Source of the DNA: Apostichopus japonicus
Taxonomy: Eukaryota; Echinodermata; Holothuroidea; Aspidochirotida; Stichopodidae
Length of the DNA: 64,000 nucleotides
Direction of reading: 5' to 3'
Assembly (NCBI RefSeq): GCF_037975245.1
Contig: NC_092575.1
Coordinates: 6,261,001-6,325,000, forward strand
A program made the translations under genes and the position numbers. Numbering within the stretch: position 1 is the first letter of the stretch; every line of letters begins with the position of its first letter. Below are positions 45,762 through 55,786 of this stretch, piece by piece. The notes beneath the pieces are model-generated. The model ran no database searches and was not told the DNA's origin. It saw only the letters and a list, made by a program, of their open reading frames with translations.

Positions 45762-45767
45762 AATAAA
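45762..45767 (+). terminator. Candidate CIT polyadenylation signal
   Basis: AATAAA about 130 nt after the stop codon. It is the nearest canonical hexamer; other AT-rich candidates follow, so use is unproven. Confidence 0.4.
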
Positions 45768-47728
45768 CATGAAGTAGTCATAAACAATTACTTACCACAC
45801 AAAATCTAACGACAACATAATATCTACACGCCACACAATATCTGCACACCACGCAAGATCAGTTACAATTTTAAAAAATTTCAGAAAACATAACTCATCT
45901 GTTGGGGCAGAAGTTAAATAAAATTGATAAGTTGGTGTAAGAAGAACATTGGAATAATTTGAAATTTATAGTATTTACTTACTGGTGGTTTAAACAGTCT
46001 AAATCGAAAATCCTTGGTTAACCCTGCAAGAAAATGAATACTGCTGACCTCCAGACTGAACCAATGTACTAATTTCCATTACTGATTGAGAACTTTGGGT
46101 CATGGAAATTAGTTGTAAATATTCCACAATTGGCCAATTTTGTTGTAATTTAAGCGAAATCTTTGTATAATAGTAACCTTTAATAAGCAATGTAAATATC
46201 AGATGACTTTGAACAAGGTTGGTAAAGAGGGGGTAGGGGTTGGGGAAGGTTAGGCATCCACTTCACTATGGACATTTCATTTTATTATTAAGAATAATTG
46301 TCCTGCTTAAATATTTCATAACTTGTTTGTACCTTTTTTTCTTTGCCGTGTAAATATGCTCTTTTTGGTCTCTATGTGTGTGTTCAAGTGTCTGTGTGTG
46401 AAGTGATGGGTTTTATGTTTGTACTGCAGTAGGGAAGATATTGTGAACAAAGCTACCATTTAAAATAGTGTACGTGGTTTGATTGAAAGTTAAACAAGAT
46501 CTACTTCCGGAATATTTACTACACTTCACAGGCAGTTTACGAAATAAATTCTTCATATTTAGACTGACTTTTTTGTAGGCTTTCAAACTGGATCTATCTT
46601 GTCACAGATTGTCCAAATCGTAGAAATGGTGGATATGTTTGGTACATTCATTATATCAAGGGTCAAGCCCATTTATTGTAAATAAGACGGTTGTCTGTCG
46701 GTCAATTTTAATGTGCTATTGTTGGTTGACCCACAAGATATTTAACAATTTCAGACCATGGAGTAACTGGTACAAGTATTAGCTCTGATTTTTAAATTGT
46801 TGACATTTTGGTATTTGAGGTGGCAGGAAGGATTTTCGGAAGTTGTAATGGGCTTTCATGAAGCGGGGAATTTGGAGCGGTTGCTTGAAAAAACGAACAT
46901 GGAAATAACTATTCTCAGTAAAGAATGTTGATTTCTTTGGCCATATTTAGCATCTCTTATCTTTCGGTAAATTTGCTTTAACCGTCGTTACATCATATTG
47001 CATATCAAAATATCATAAATTTGTAAATTTAAACTTCCAAGTCACGCAGAAATAATATATTATGTATGATATAGTACCAAAATACAGGATTTTATAAGAA
47101 TTCCAGATGCAATGATGATACCATAAAGCAACTGGGACTTAAAATACCTGCCACTATGATTATAAGTGAAGTAGCCTACATGAAGTGCTTCTTGTATATA
47201 CAAAAAAAAATTAAAGTGAAATCCTATTCAAGCCTACTTTCCAATTTTGGGATACTGGCTGAGGGACTCTTCAACAACCTTTCTGTTAAGCTACTTTATA
47301 CACAGGTCTTGGACATTTTAAGTGATAAAGACCATTGAAGACCTCCATGGAAACTCACATAGATGTCTATCCTTGTCTATCACCCTCTCTCTGTCTCTTT
47401 ATGTCAAATGTCCCTTCATAAAGATTTCATTACTTTGTACCCAGAGGTCTTGTTGTTGCTGTTTCTGATTTCTAATAATTGTTTTAGTGAAACAGCAGTG
47501 AATATAGCAGACATTCGTGGTGCAACATCCATATTCGTTGTTTGATATGTCTCTTTGTCCCTCCACTGTTTATCTCCGACCTCTCCTCTTCCCCTGTTGC
47601 TTTCTTCTCACCATCCCTTGTCTACTTATAATCCCCTTTCATCTTTCTCATTGTGTTCACCGTGCTCATTAACTTGTCTGTGTTCTGTGCGTGTTTCTGT
47701 CCCCTCTGTTACTGTAACTTGTCATTTA
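45768..47728. other. Intergenic, 3' of CIT
   Basis: AT-rich; no gene recognised. Short open frames at 45999-46190 and 47156-47338 show no motif. Confidence 0.55.
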
Positions 47729-47767
47729 GCCTCTGAAGAAGATCCTGCTAGGATCGACACGTCAGGC
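47729..47767 (+). other. Hammerhead-like motif, probably a retroelement relic
   Basis: GCCT, then CTGAAGA, a perfect GATCCT-GCT-AGGATC hairpin, then GACA, CGTC and AGGC. CTGANGA, stem II and GAAA form the hammerhead ribozyme core; here the last box is GACA and no partner for stem III or I is evident. Not expected to be catalytic. Confidence 0.35.
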
Positions 47768-47975
47768 CAACTTACTTTTACACATTCTATTACACAGGCT
47801 CTCTAGTGGATAAGCAGTTTGCTAACAGTTTTATTTTATTTTGATGTTACTGAGATAATAGAAAACTCCTGAAAGATAGTAGCTTTATGCAGAGTAGTTG
47901 ATTTAGCAATTATCTGTGATGTCACATAGGAACAACATTATTAACGTCCCTGTCTTTACTGTTTGTATGTATTTT

Positions 47976-48162
47976 AGATCCTCCTGCAAGCAGGAACTCG
48001 CGAAGAAGCCTCATTGGCTTATCAAAGCCGCAAGTCCATGATTATGAATTGTCAATTTTCAACAACTCTGTAACTGGACGAAATACATTAATCTTGGGAG
48101 TGACACAAACTGGGGACCTTATGATTGGAAGGCACCGGCGTTAACCACTGAGCTAACACTCC
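47976..48162 (-). mobile_element. tRNA-derived SINE with terminal hairpins (minus orientation)
   Basis: Minus strand: a tRNA-like head (48096-48162) starts GGAGTGTTAGCTCAGTGGTT, with an A box (TAGCTCAGTGGTTAACGC), a worn B box (AGTTTGTGTC) and a closing CACTCCC that pairs with the start. The body ends with two perfect hairpins, GGCTTTGATAAGCC and CCTGCTTGCAGG. Flanking TGTTTGT on both sides may be a worn target duplication. Confidence 0.75.
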
Positions 48163-48335
48163 TGTTTGTTTTAATTTAATTTAAACAATTGAAGCTTATT
48201 AGAAATTACAATAAGTGTTGAATTCTCAGCAAAGTTATTGGTTATAACCAACAATCACAATAAAAGCCTACGTGCCTTACTATGGTTGTTTAATTTTACC
48301 AAAGTTGTGACAGCTCATATCAGTGCTAAAAGAAC

Positions 48336-48357
48336 CGGGGGGGGGGGGGGGGGGGGA
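48336..48357. repeat. Poly-G tract
   Basis: An uninterrupted run of about 20 G on the plus strand. Confidence 0.9.
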
Positions 48358-49590
48358 TGTGTCGCTCATATAATAACACCATTGATATTTGTACTTAACA
48401 TAACGTAATAACATTAATAACTTTTCTGTGTTTTTAAATTGCATACGACGAGCTTGGCATTGGACCAATTTGTTTTGTGTTTTAACTCTATTTTACTTGG
48501 ATAACTTCCTCCTTCAAGTTCCTACAATCGGTAACAATTATTAAGGATTTTGTTTATTTTGAATGACCGATTTCATGGGTAAGATTCCATTCGGAAACAG
48601 ACATTGTTGGAATTACAAAACAAATGTATCAAGTAATTGCAAATGTTTAACGAAAATGTTAGCTTCCATTTTTGTTTTATTGGATTGAAGTATAGGTTTT
48701 AAGTATTTGCAATTAATGATAGATTGTGGGTCTAAAATAAAAATCATGGCAAATAAAATGGTTATTTTCTCATTTCTACTATTGTCTTGTATTTTTTTTC
48801 TCTCAAGATTACAGAATCGATAAATATAATATTGATTAGAATAAGTAATAGTAGACCATTAACTGTCACAAAAAAATTATGATTTCTTCGTCTATATTAA
48901 TTTATTGATAGTAATATTGTTCTGTGCCATTTGAATAACATCGTTCCTAACCGCAACAAGAAACAATTATTATGGCTAGCTTTGAACATTAAGTCGAACT
49001 TGATTCCGTGTTAGGCAAGAAGTGCATTTTCTTTTGAACTGAACGGTGGAATTTATCCACGTCTCAAACATCTCTTGTAATTTACTATATAGCAAGATAA
49101 GAACGTGTCTTCTGCTGGGGTGTACCGCCTTCATTACGATAAAACTTGATATTCAAAAAGAGCAAAAGGCAAAAGGGGGGAGGTTGGGAGCAACTGATTT
49201 AAGTTAAACAACATTCGATTTCAAATTTGATATAGCTGCATGAAACCACAAACGAAGACTTTGTCTAATATCTTAATATTAATTAAAGTTCGACGTTTTA
49301 ATTAAAATAGGTACTCGTTGCTCTTACTGTGATACGTCAGTCAGTCATCGCTCCATACAGTCTGGATAAATGGGATAAAGAAAATCAAGTTCACAACTAT
49401 ATACAGCTGTCATAAATAATACATAAGATAGAAAAGGACCATTCTTTGTCGCCAATGCGAACCGTTTCAAACAAACACATTTATATTTAGTCAAATTTAA
49501 AAAGAAAAGTTAAGATGGATACGTATCACATGCACGGGCGATACAAAAGAATATTGGGAATCGATTGATCCTGTTTCTTCTAATTTGTCC
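48358..49590. other. Intergenic, no feature seen
   Basis: AT-rich; no gene or repeat family recognised. Confidence 0.55.
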
Positions 49591-49660
49591 ATTATATAAA
49601 GCTCCCTACAGGTGTCTCGGCTAACACTTTCAACCATCGACCAGCTTGTACTTTGGTGAG
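49591..49660 (+). promoter_or_regulatory. Candidate TATA promoter and short untranslated first exon
   Basis: TATATAAAG at 49593-49601 is followed about 30 nt later by a plausible start region (CGGCTAACACTTTC) and then by a donor-like CTTTG|GTGAGC at 49655/49656. If real, transcription runs on the plus strand toward the gene at 53254. There is no independent support. Confidence 0.3.
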
Positions 49661-50393
49661 CCCTTCGTATGGACGGGGTCGGTCTACAGTGCGTTTTAAG
49701 TATCTAATCATTTGAGTTAATCAAACAGAACAATTTGCTTAATATTGTCTTATTTTCTACGAACCTGTAATGAAGATTCTATGTCGAAATTTCAAATTGG
49801 ATTATTACATCAAAGTTTTGAATTTGTTTTCTCGAAATTTCATATCGATGTTAAAATTTCGGAAAAGAGAGTGAAATTATGAATCAAATTTCAAGATAAA
49901 AAGTGGAAATGTCGAGACAAAAGATATAATAAATATTAGTTAAGAATGAAAAAAGGGAGAAAATTTGGGAACTTCCGGATAATTAGTTAATTTTTCGACT
50001 TAGCAAATTTAAATCCCACTTTATCCATGTCCTTTCTGGGCCACTGTACCCAAAGGGCGATTAAGGATAGTAAGGTTTATGGAACCAATCATTTGACTGT
50101 GTGACTCTTAATTATTCAAAGGTTTCAGCTGAATGATCTAGCAACGCTGCGGTGTGCCCCTCCCCCACTTTCAAAAGTAGCCAATGTACAGCATCCCCCT
50201 CTGCTCCACCCCGGCACCTTCCTGAAAAAGCTGTTAGATTAAACGCAAAGAATACTGGACATATAATGTTTGACTCGCTTAGGCCACCTAATTTACTTAC
50301 TTGACTTGAATAGTAATCATCCTCATACAAGTATTAACACGCTTTTACTTTGTGTACCTCTCATGGTTACCTATTTGTTAACATTATCTTTCA
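49661..50393. other. Intergenic, 3' of the minus-strand Ig-like gene
   Basis: Presumed 3' untranslated and downstream region; nothing recognised. Confidence 0.5.
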
Positions 50394-51386
50394 TTATCGA
50401 CGGACGACTTGTGTATAGTGTTTGTTAGAAAAATCTCTCCTGTCATGCTTATAAACACGATGCCTTTGCTTTACTTTATGACATGTTATTACCAGTAACA
50501 GGATTAACAGGATTATAATGAGCAGACATGCCAAAATGATATATAGGATGGTATTATCATATCCTTTCGATGCAAGTGTCGAAGGTTCCTGCAGCTGAAA
50601 TGTGCAATAATTAAAGCGACTGGTCTCAAGACTAAAGCCATCAATAATCTGACTGACGTTACAAGTGAAAGAAGTATTTTCGCAGTATGTGACATATGCA
50701 TGTTCCGTCGTCAATCCTGCAAGGAGAGACCCTTTCTTGTTGACGATCTGGTATGGACACTCACCGGAGGATAAAACAATCTTGACTTCAATCTTGGGAT
50801 AAAAGTATCCAAGAACCGTACAATTCAGCAAATAATCAGCGTTGACGTCCAGTTGCAATGAAGCAGTGTCCACCGCTGAGCAAACAGGTTTTGGTGAAGG
50901 AGAATGACTGTTAAATAGACGATACGTTTGATGCAGTATAACCGTACTTGCATTCATGTTTGAATCTTGTGTCAGTACAACATCGTAAAAACCGGAATCC
51001 TGGACAACAGTGTTTTCGATAGTAAAAGCAAGTTCTGCTGAAATTGGCTTTCCGTCGTTGTCTCGTATTATATAGCTGATATCAAAGTTATAACGGTCAA
51101 AGGTTAACTCATCTTCGTACGAAAATCTATATCTCCACGCCGGAATAAAATTCGATGTATTTTGGCTCGAACTTGTTGTAAAGTTCATAAAAATCCAATA
51201 GTAGCCAGGATCAGCCATAGAAAATACTCGCGATGGAAATACAACATCGCATCCAGTGAACTGTACGTAACAACTAAGTTCATTATTCGACACACCTGAA
51301 CATTTCTTATTACAATCAAGAGTATCAACAAAGGATGGTTCGATAGAAGAGAGAAGTAAAATAATGTAAGCAACTTTAAGATCCAT
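50394..51386 (-). CDS. Ig-like type I membrane protein (copy 1)
   Basis: A single uninterrupted 330-codon frame, starting MDLKVAYIILLL. Seen: signal peptide about 1-22; an Ig-V-like domain about 30-150 with YYW at 62-64 and the F-strand signature DSGFY (130-134), but the usual Cys after it is Val136; an Ig-C-like domain about 165-262 with Cys189 and Cys242 as the likely bridge and extra Cys169, 210, 235, 261; six N-glycosylation sequons (N68, N76, N145, N188, N237, N243); a transmembrane helix about 279-301; a 29-residue basic tail with Tyr-Thr-Gln-Val. Copies 2 and 3 (53254, 59678) match it through the ectodomain only. Role unknown; a surface recognition or adhesion receptor is inference. 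No named family was recognised. Confidence 0.85.
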   Translation of the reverse strand: MDLKVAYIILLLSSIEPSFVDTLDCNKKCSGVSNNELSCYVQFTGCDVVFPSRVFSMADPGYYWIFMNFTTSSSQNTSNFIPAWRYRFSYEDELTFDRYNFDISYIIRDNDGKPISAELAFTIENTVVQDSGFYDVVLTQDSNMNASTVILHQTYRLFNSHSPSPKPVCSAVDTASLQLDVNADYLLNCTVLGYFYPKIEVKIVLSSGECPYQIVNKKGSLLAGLTTEHAYVTYCENTSFTCNVSQIIDGFSLETSRFNYCTFQLQEPSTLASKGYDNTILYIILACLLIIILLILLLVITCHKVKQRHRVYKHDRRDFSNKHYTQVVRR

Positions 51387-52382
51387 CTTTCGAAGCTTCT
51401 TTGTATGAACCTGTTAATGCTGTTTATTTGCAAGCAAGTGTTTCTTGTTACAAAGTATTGCCGGTGCGTCTTTCAGTGCGGGTGTATCTTGAGATAAAGT
51501 GATCCTAATTCGTCGTTCTGCCTACAGCTTACGTGAGAAAGTAGCCTTAATGAGCGTAATTATAAACTCTAGATTATAAACAGAAACATTTACACTTGAT
51601 GGCTTGATGACTTTACACCTTTCTATTTTGGAGAACATCGAAAGAGAAAGATTATTCAACTTTCGCTATTTGAATGAGTTAGGCATTGTTTTCGAATATC
51701 AGACGTTCAATCTGAATTTAAAAATAGATATAAAATTAGGCTTCGGTTTCAGAACCATCAATACAACGCTATAAGTGCTATGTGAAGTATTCAAGTACAC
51801 GACATGCATGGACGACCCAAGCGCATGAGTGTGTGAGCGTGTGATTTTCACGTAAAATATAACATTAAGCAATTAAATCCGACCCCCCCCCCCAAAAAAA
51901 AAATGAATATTTCACTTGTCAAACTAAAGTACCTGATTTATGATAAATTTGATCAAAGGGGAATGATATTCAAGGTATTTGAAGAACAATGTTAACATAG
52001 AACTTTGATATCTTCTGATTTATAGAAATATGCAATCATACAACTATCAGTCAGGTATATGTTGAAAGAGACATTAAAACTGACTCCAGCAGGACAAAAG
52101 AATGTCCCGCGTGATACAAGACGAGCCTTTTTTGAAAGACTTATCTGAAGAATGATTTCATATACATTACGTCCCAATTGTTTCACGTCAGATGCAGTGC
52201 TTTATTTTTGGCCTTCTTTCATCTGATGACAAATTAACATATAGACGGAACAATACTGACCTTTCAAAATGTTCTTTTGCATTTTGTGTATTTAACTGGT
52301 TGACAATAAAGTAGTGAATTGATAAAATGGAGTTTCTGAAAGCACTCAACCATGATACATAATGTACAAGATACTGAATTAA
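50590..52382 (-). repeat. Inverted duplication, left arm
   Basis: The minus-strand sequence of the gene at 50394 and about 1 kb of its upstream flank matches 58842-60465 on the plus strand. Shared landmarks are CATTTTATCAA...CACAAAATGCAAAAGAACAT and TCATACAAAGAAG just before the ATG. The match ends near 52382 at CAGTATCTTGTACATTATGT. Confidence 0.9.
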
Positions 52383-53253
52383 GGTGTAAAGTTTCGCTCA
52401 AAGAGTTTAATGATGGCAGGCTTGAACAACTAAACTGAGAAAACATAATGACAACATATTTCATCTGTGGAATCAATCTTGTCAAGAAACGTCATAAAAA
52501 ATATTGTAAAAAATAAATGCACTTCTTTTTCGAGTAGTTTATATCGCTATAGTTAGTAACACTTTTTAATCGTGCGTGCTTTGTTTATCTTGATGTACTA
52601 CTTTGCATGCAGTTACTACTTTATAATGCACCGCATGTAAGCTTCTACTATGGCCAAATAAGATCGTAAGTATCAGTAGTAAATTAAGGCAGCTCGCTAC
52701 ATCGGATGGATGGAGCGTTGTTTATATTCACAGTCAATTTCACATTTGCTTTAAATGTCTTGAATATAACACGTCTACATCAAATTTATCTTATATCAGA
52801 GAATTTGAAAATGAAAATAAATCACTTCTGGGCGGGGCGTAAAATATGAATGTAGATTCATTTTCATTTCTTTTGAATGTAATTCCATATTTCATGACGC
52901 CCACTCATGTGGAGATGCATTAATGAAAGAACTTTCTACTTCACGTTAAAGATCGGTGCGAATGGTTTGAAACCAAATTTTGCTATCAAAAATATTTGTC
53001 GTCAATAGATCTTAGAAACACTCAGCATAAGAACAAATGACGGTACTTCAATAATTATTGAAAGGCGGAAAGACAGAAAGTGAAAATGTTCATTGCAGAA
53101 TGTACTAGATATTTGGTAATGAATACTTCCTGTAGAAATCATTTTCCGTGCATACAGACACTGGCAGCCGAATTAGAAAAGCATCATTCCAAGATACACT
53201 TGCTTGCAAATAAACAGCAACAATTTACGGGTTCTGTTGAGGGACTTCGAAAG
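52383..53253. other. Flank of Ig-like copy 2
   Basis: No gene recognised. The last ~60 nt (CTTGCTTGCAAATAAACAGC) resemble the leaders of the other two copies; further upstream the sequence is unrelated to them. A further in-frame Met at 53080 could extend copy 2, but the extension lacks a counterpart in the other copies. Confidence 0.55.
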
Positions 53254-54072
53254 ATGGATCTTAAAGTTGCATACATTATTTTACTACTCTCCTTCATCGG
53301 ACCATCCTTTGTTGATACTCTTGCTTGTAGTAAGATGTGTTCAGGTGTTTCGAATAATGAACTTAGTTGTTACGTACAGTCTACTGGTTGCGATGTTATA
53401 TTTCCAACGCGAGTATTCTCTGTGGCAGAACCTGGCTACTATTGGATTTTTATGAACTTTACGAAAAATTTAAAAGGAAGTTCCTCGAATATCAGTTTTA
53501 AGTTGCTAGGTAGACTTTCGGAAAGAGATGAGTATCTCTTTCAACGTTACATATTTCGTATAGACCATATAATACGAGACAACATCGGAAGTATGGTTTC
53601 AGCAGAACTTGCTTTTGTTATCAGAAATACTGTTGCCCAAGATTCCGGTGTTTACGATGTTGTACTGAAAGAAGGTTCATACAAACAGGCAAGAACCGCC
53701 GTACTACATCAAACGTATCGTCTGTTTAACACTCATTCTCCTTCACCAACACCTGTTTGCTCAGCGGTGGACACTGCTTCATTGCCATTGGACGTCGACG
53801 CTGAATATTTGCTGAATTGCTCTGTTCTTGGTTACTTTTATCCCAAGATTGAACTCAAGATTGTTTCATCCTCCGATGAGTGTCCGTACCAGATCGTCAA
53901 CAAGACGAAAGCGTCCCTCCTTCCAGAGATGACGACGGAACATGAATACGTCACATACTGCGAAAATACTTCTTTTACTTGTGTTGTTAGTCAAAACTGG
54001 GTCACCTACGACAATGAAGTTAATTCGTGCGCATTCCAGCCGGAACGTCCAAAATATGGTAATTCCTCGTAA
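53254..54072 (+). CDS. Ig-like protein without membrane anchor (copy 2)
   Basis: 272 codons from MDLKVAYIILLLSFIGP to PERPKYGNSS. The start is chosen because it matches the Met of copies 1 and 3 and begins a signal peptide. The ectodomain is that of copy 1: V-like domain with DSGVYDV (again no Cys after Tyr), then a C-like domain with LLNCSVLGYFYPKIE and TSFTCVVS. It stops at the point where copy 1 goes on to its membrane helix, so as read it is secreted. The sequence around the stop, AATATG|GTAATT, is also a possible donor, so splicing to a distant anchor exon cannot be excluded. Confidence 0.82.
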   Translation: MDLKVAYIILLLSFIGPSFVDTLACSKMCSGVSNNELSCYVQSTGCDVIFPTRVFSVAEPGYYWIFMNFTKNLKGSSSNISFKLLGRLSERDEYLFQRYIFRIDHIIRDNIGSMVSAELAFVIRNTVAQDSGVYDVVLKEGSYKQARTAVLHQTYRLFNTHSPSPTPVCSAVDTASLPLDVDAEYLLNCSVLGYFYPKIELKIVSSSDECPYQIVNKTKASLLPEMTTEHEYVTYCENTSFTCVVSQNWVTYDNEVNSCAFQPERPKYGNSS

Positions 54073-54332
54073 AACTACTTTAATTCTGTCACAGTAATAG
54101 AATTTGATTTGCCATGTCTTAAAATTTGTATTCGGTAAAAAGTCATTATCTTTACAAATCTTTACAACTGGCTATAATCAGTCAAGTTTGAAAGTGCCTA
54201 AAATAGCACAACAAGTATTGCTGCACGGCACATCGCTCTCCCTTAAAAGAAATGACAGGTTTTAATTCATGTTCGTGGAAACTGACACCTAACCGTGAAA
54301 TTGTTTTTTTCGTCTTTATTTTTTTGTATTTT

Positions 54333-54335
<3 letters not shown>

Positions 54336-54421
<86 letters not shown>
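54336..54421. repeat. (TA)n microsatellite, copy A
   Basis: Over 40 uninterrupted TA units between the Ig-like gene and the reverse-transcriptase relic. Confidence 0.95.
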
Positions 54422-54425
<4 letters not shown>

Positions 54426-54489
54426 CCACGAACACATGGCAAATATCTTAAATAGTATAGCCGAATCAGAAGATTTCCCAATTAAAGTT

Positions 54490-55786
54490 AAAGGAATCCC
54501 AACTCCTATCCAAAAACCGGGAAAGACTAGGTCTACCAGAAAACTTAAAACCAGTCATTTTATTATCAACACTAAGGAAAATTCTTGCGATTTTGTGTGG
54601 CCAGGAGGATTCGTCCGTTAATTGATGAGCCTCGCCATTACCCAGACTGCCTACACTTCAGGACGTTGCACAGCTGAACTCGTCTTCATTTTTTAAGTGC
54701 TAGCAGAAAAAGCTATAACATCTGTAGGTTACACTATAAATCTATTGATGCTAGATATGCGCAAGGCGTTCGACGCAATTCAAAGAGGATCCTTGCTTAA
54801 TGACCTAGAAAAGATTCTTGACAACGACAAACTTCACCTGATATAACTGCTAATCAATAACGTCTCCTACACCGTCAAACTAGAGGTAAAACTCGTACTT
54901 TTTTAAACACTAACATTGGTTCACCACAAGGAGACAGTGCAAGCGCACTATTTTTTATGACTTATCTAGCCAACTTTTTGAAATCAGATGATAACGATAT
55001 CGCAGTTATCCTGCCATGATGTGCCATCTCAGTTAGTTGATCATGATTACAGCACAACCACCAACTCTTTCGCTGATGAAATCTCTTGGGCATCAACTGG
55101 TCAGCATAAACTGCAAGATATCGAAAAACAAGTTTCTGAGAAACTGACAGGAAGGAATCTGAAAATCAATTGCACAAAAACTGAGAAAATTTTTCAATCA
55201 CATGAAAAGGAAACGAAAGTTGGAAGAAGTGTAAATATGTTGGAAGCTTGCTGGGGACCGAAGAAGATATTAACCGAAGAATTGGTATAACCAACGGTGC
55301 TTTCAACACACTGTCAAGTATTTTCAAAAGCAAACACATAAGCTGAAACATTAAGCTTAGGATTTTCGAGGCTTTATTAAAGAGTATGTTTTGTACAATT
55401 GCGAACTGTGGGGCACAACGAAGGATCTTGATCGCAAAATTGACACTTCTCAAAGGACACTACTTCGTAATATTCTCAACATTAGATGGACCAATAATAA
55501 TTGGTTATCAAACGATGAGCTCTACAATGAAACCAACCAAACACCTTGGTCATCCATAGTCGCACATAGAAGACTGAGATTTTTCGGTCATGTAGCAAGA
55601 CTTCAAGAGGACGCTCCAGCAAAGGTTGCTTTAAGAGAAGCACTGAGACGTACTGCTAAACCAGTAGGAAGGCCCGTGACTACCTTGCTTGGAAAAATAA
55701 AGTCGCAATTTAATGACGAAAGCCAGCTTGCGCGTAAACGCTCGTGTATTCGTATGAATATTGAACATATCGATAAAATCTTATAA
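54490..55786 (+). pseudogene. Dead LINE-type reverse transcriptase, copy A
   Basis: Pieces in shifting frames spell reverse-transcriptase motifs: LLMLDMRKAFDAI (palm Asp), IGSPQGDSASALFF, an ADEISW remnant at the catalytic box, and a C-terminal RRLRFFGHVARLQEDAPA that follows the polymerase in many non-LTR retrotransposons. Stops (for example within the segments at 54696 and 54845) and frameshifts break it; no endonuclease is visible. The exact clade is not determined. It shares its insertion site and overall truncation with copy B, so the duplication came after insertion. Confidence 0.8.

Noticed and set aside
47729-47767. Active hammerhead ribozyme
   Set aside because: GACA replaces GAAA, and strands for stems I and III are not found, so only a relic-like motif is reported.
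48096-48162. Functional tRNA gene (minus strand)
   Set aside because: The B box is worn (AGTTTGTGTC) and the sequence continues into a SINE body; no clean cloverleaf.
53080-53253. 58-codon N-terminal extension of Ig-like copy 2
   Set aside because: It has no counterpart in copies 1 and 3 and would bury the signal peptide; the start at 53254 is preferred.
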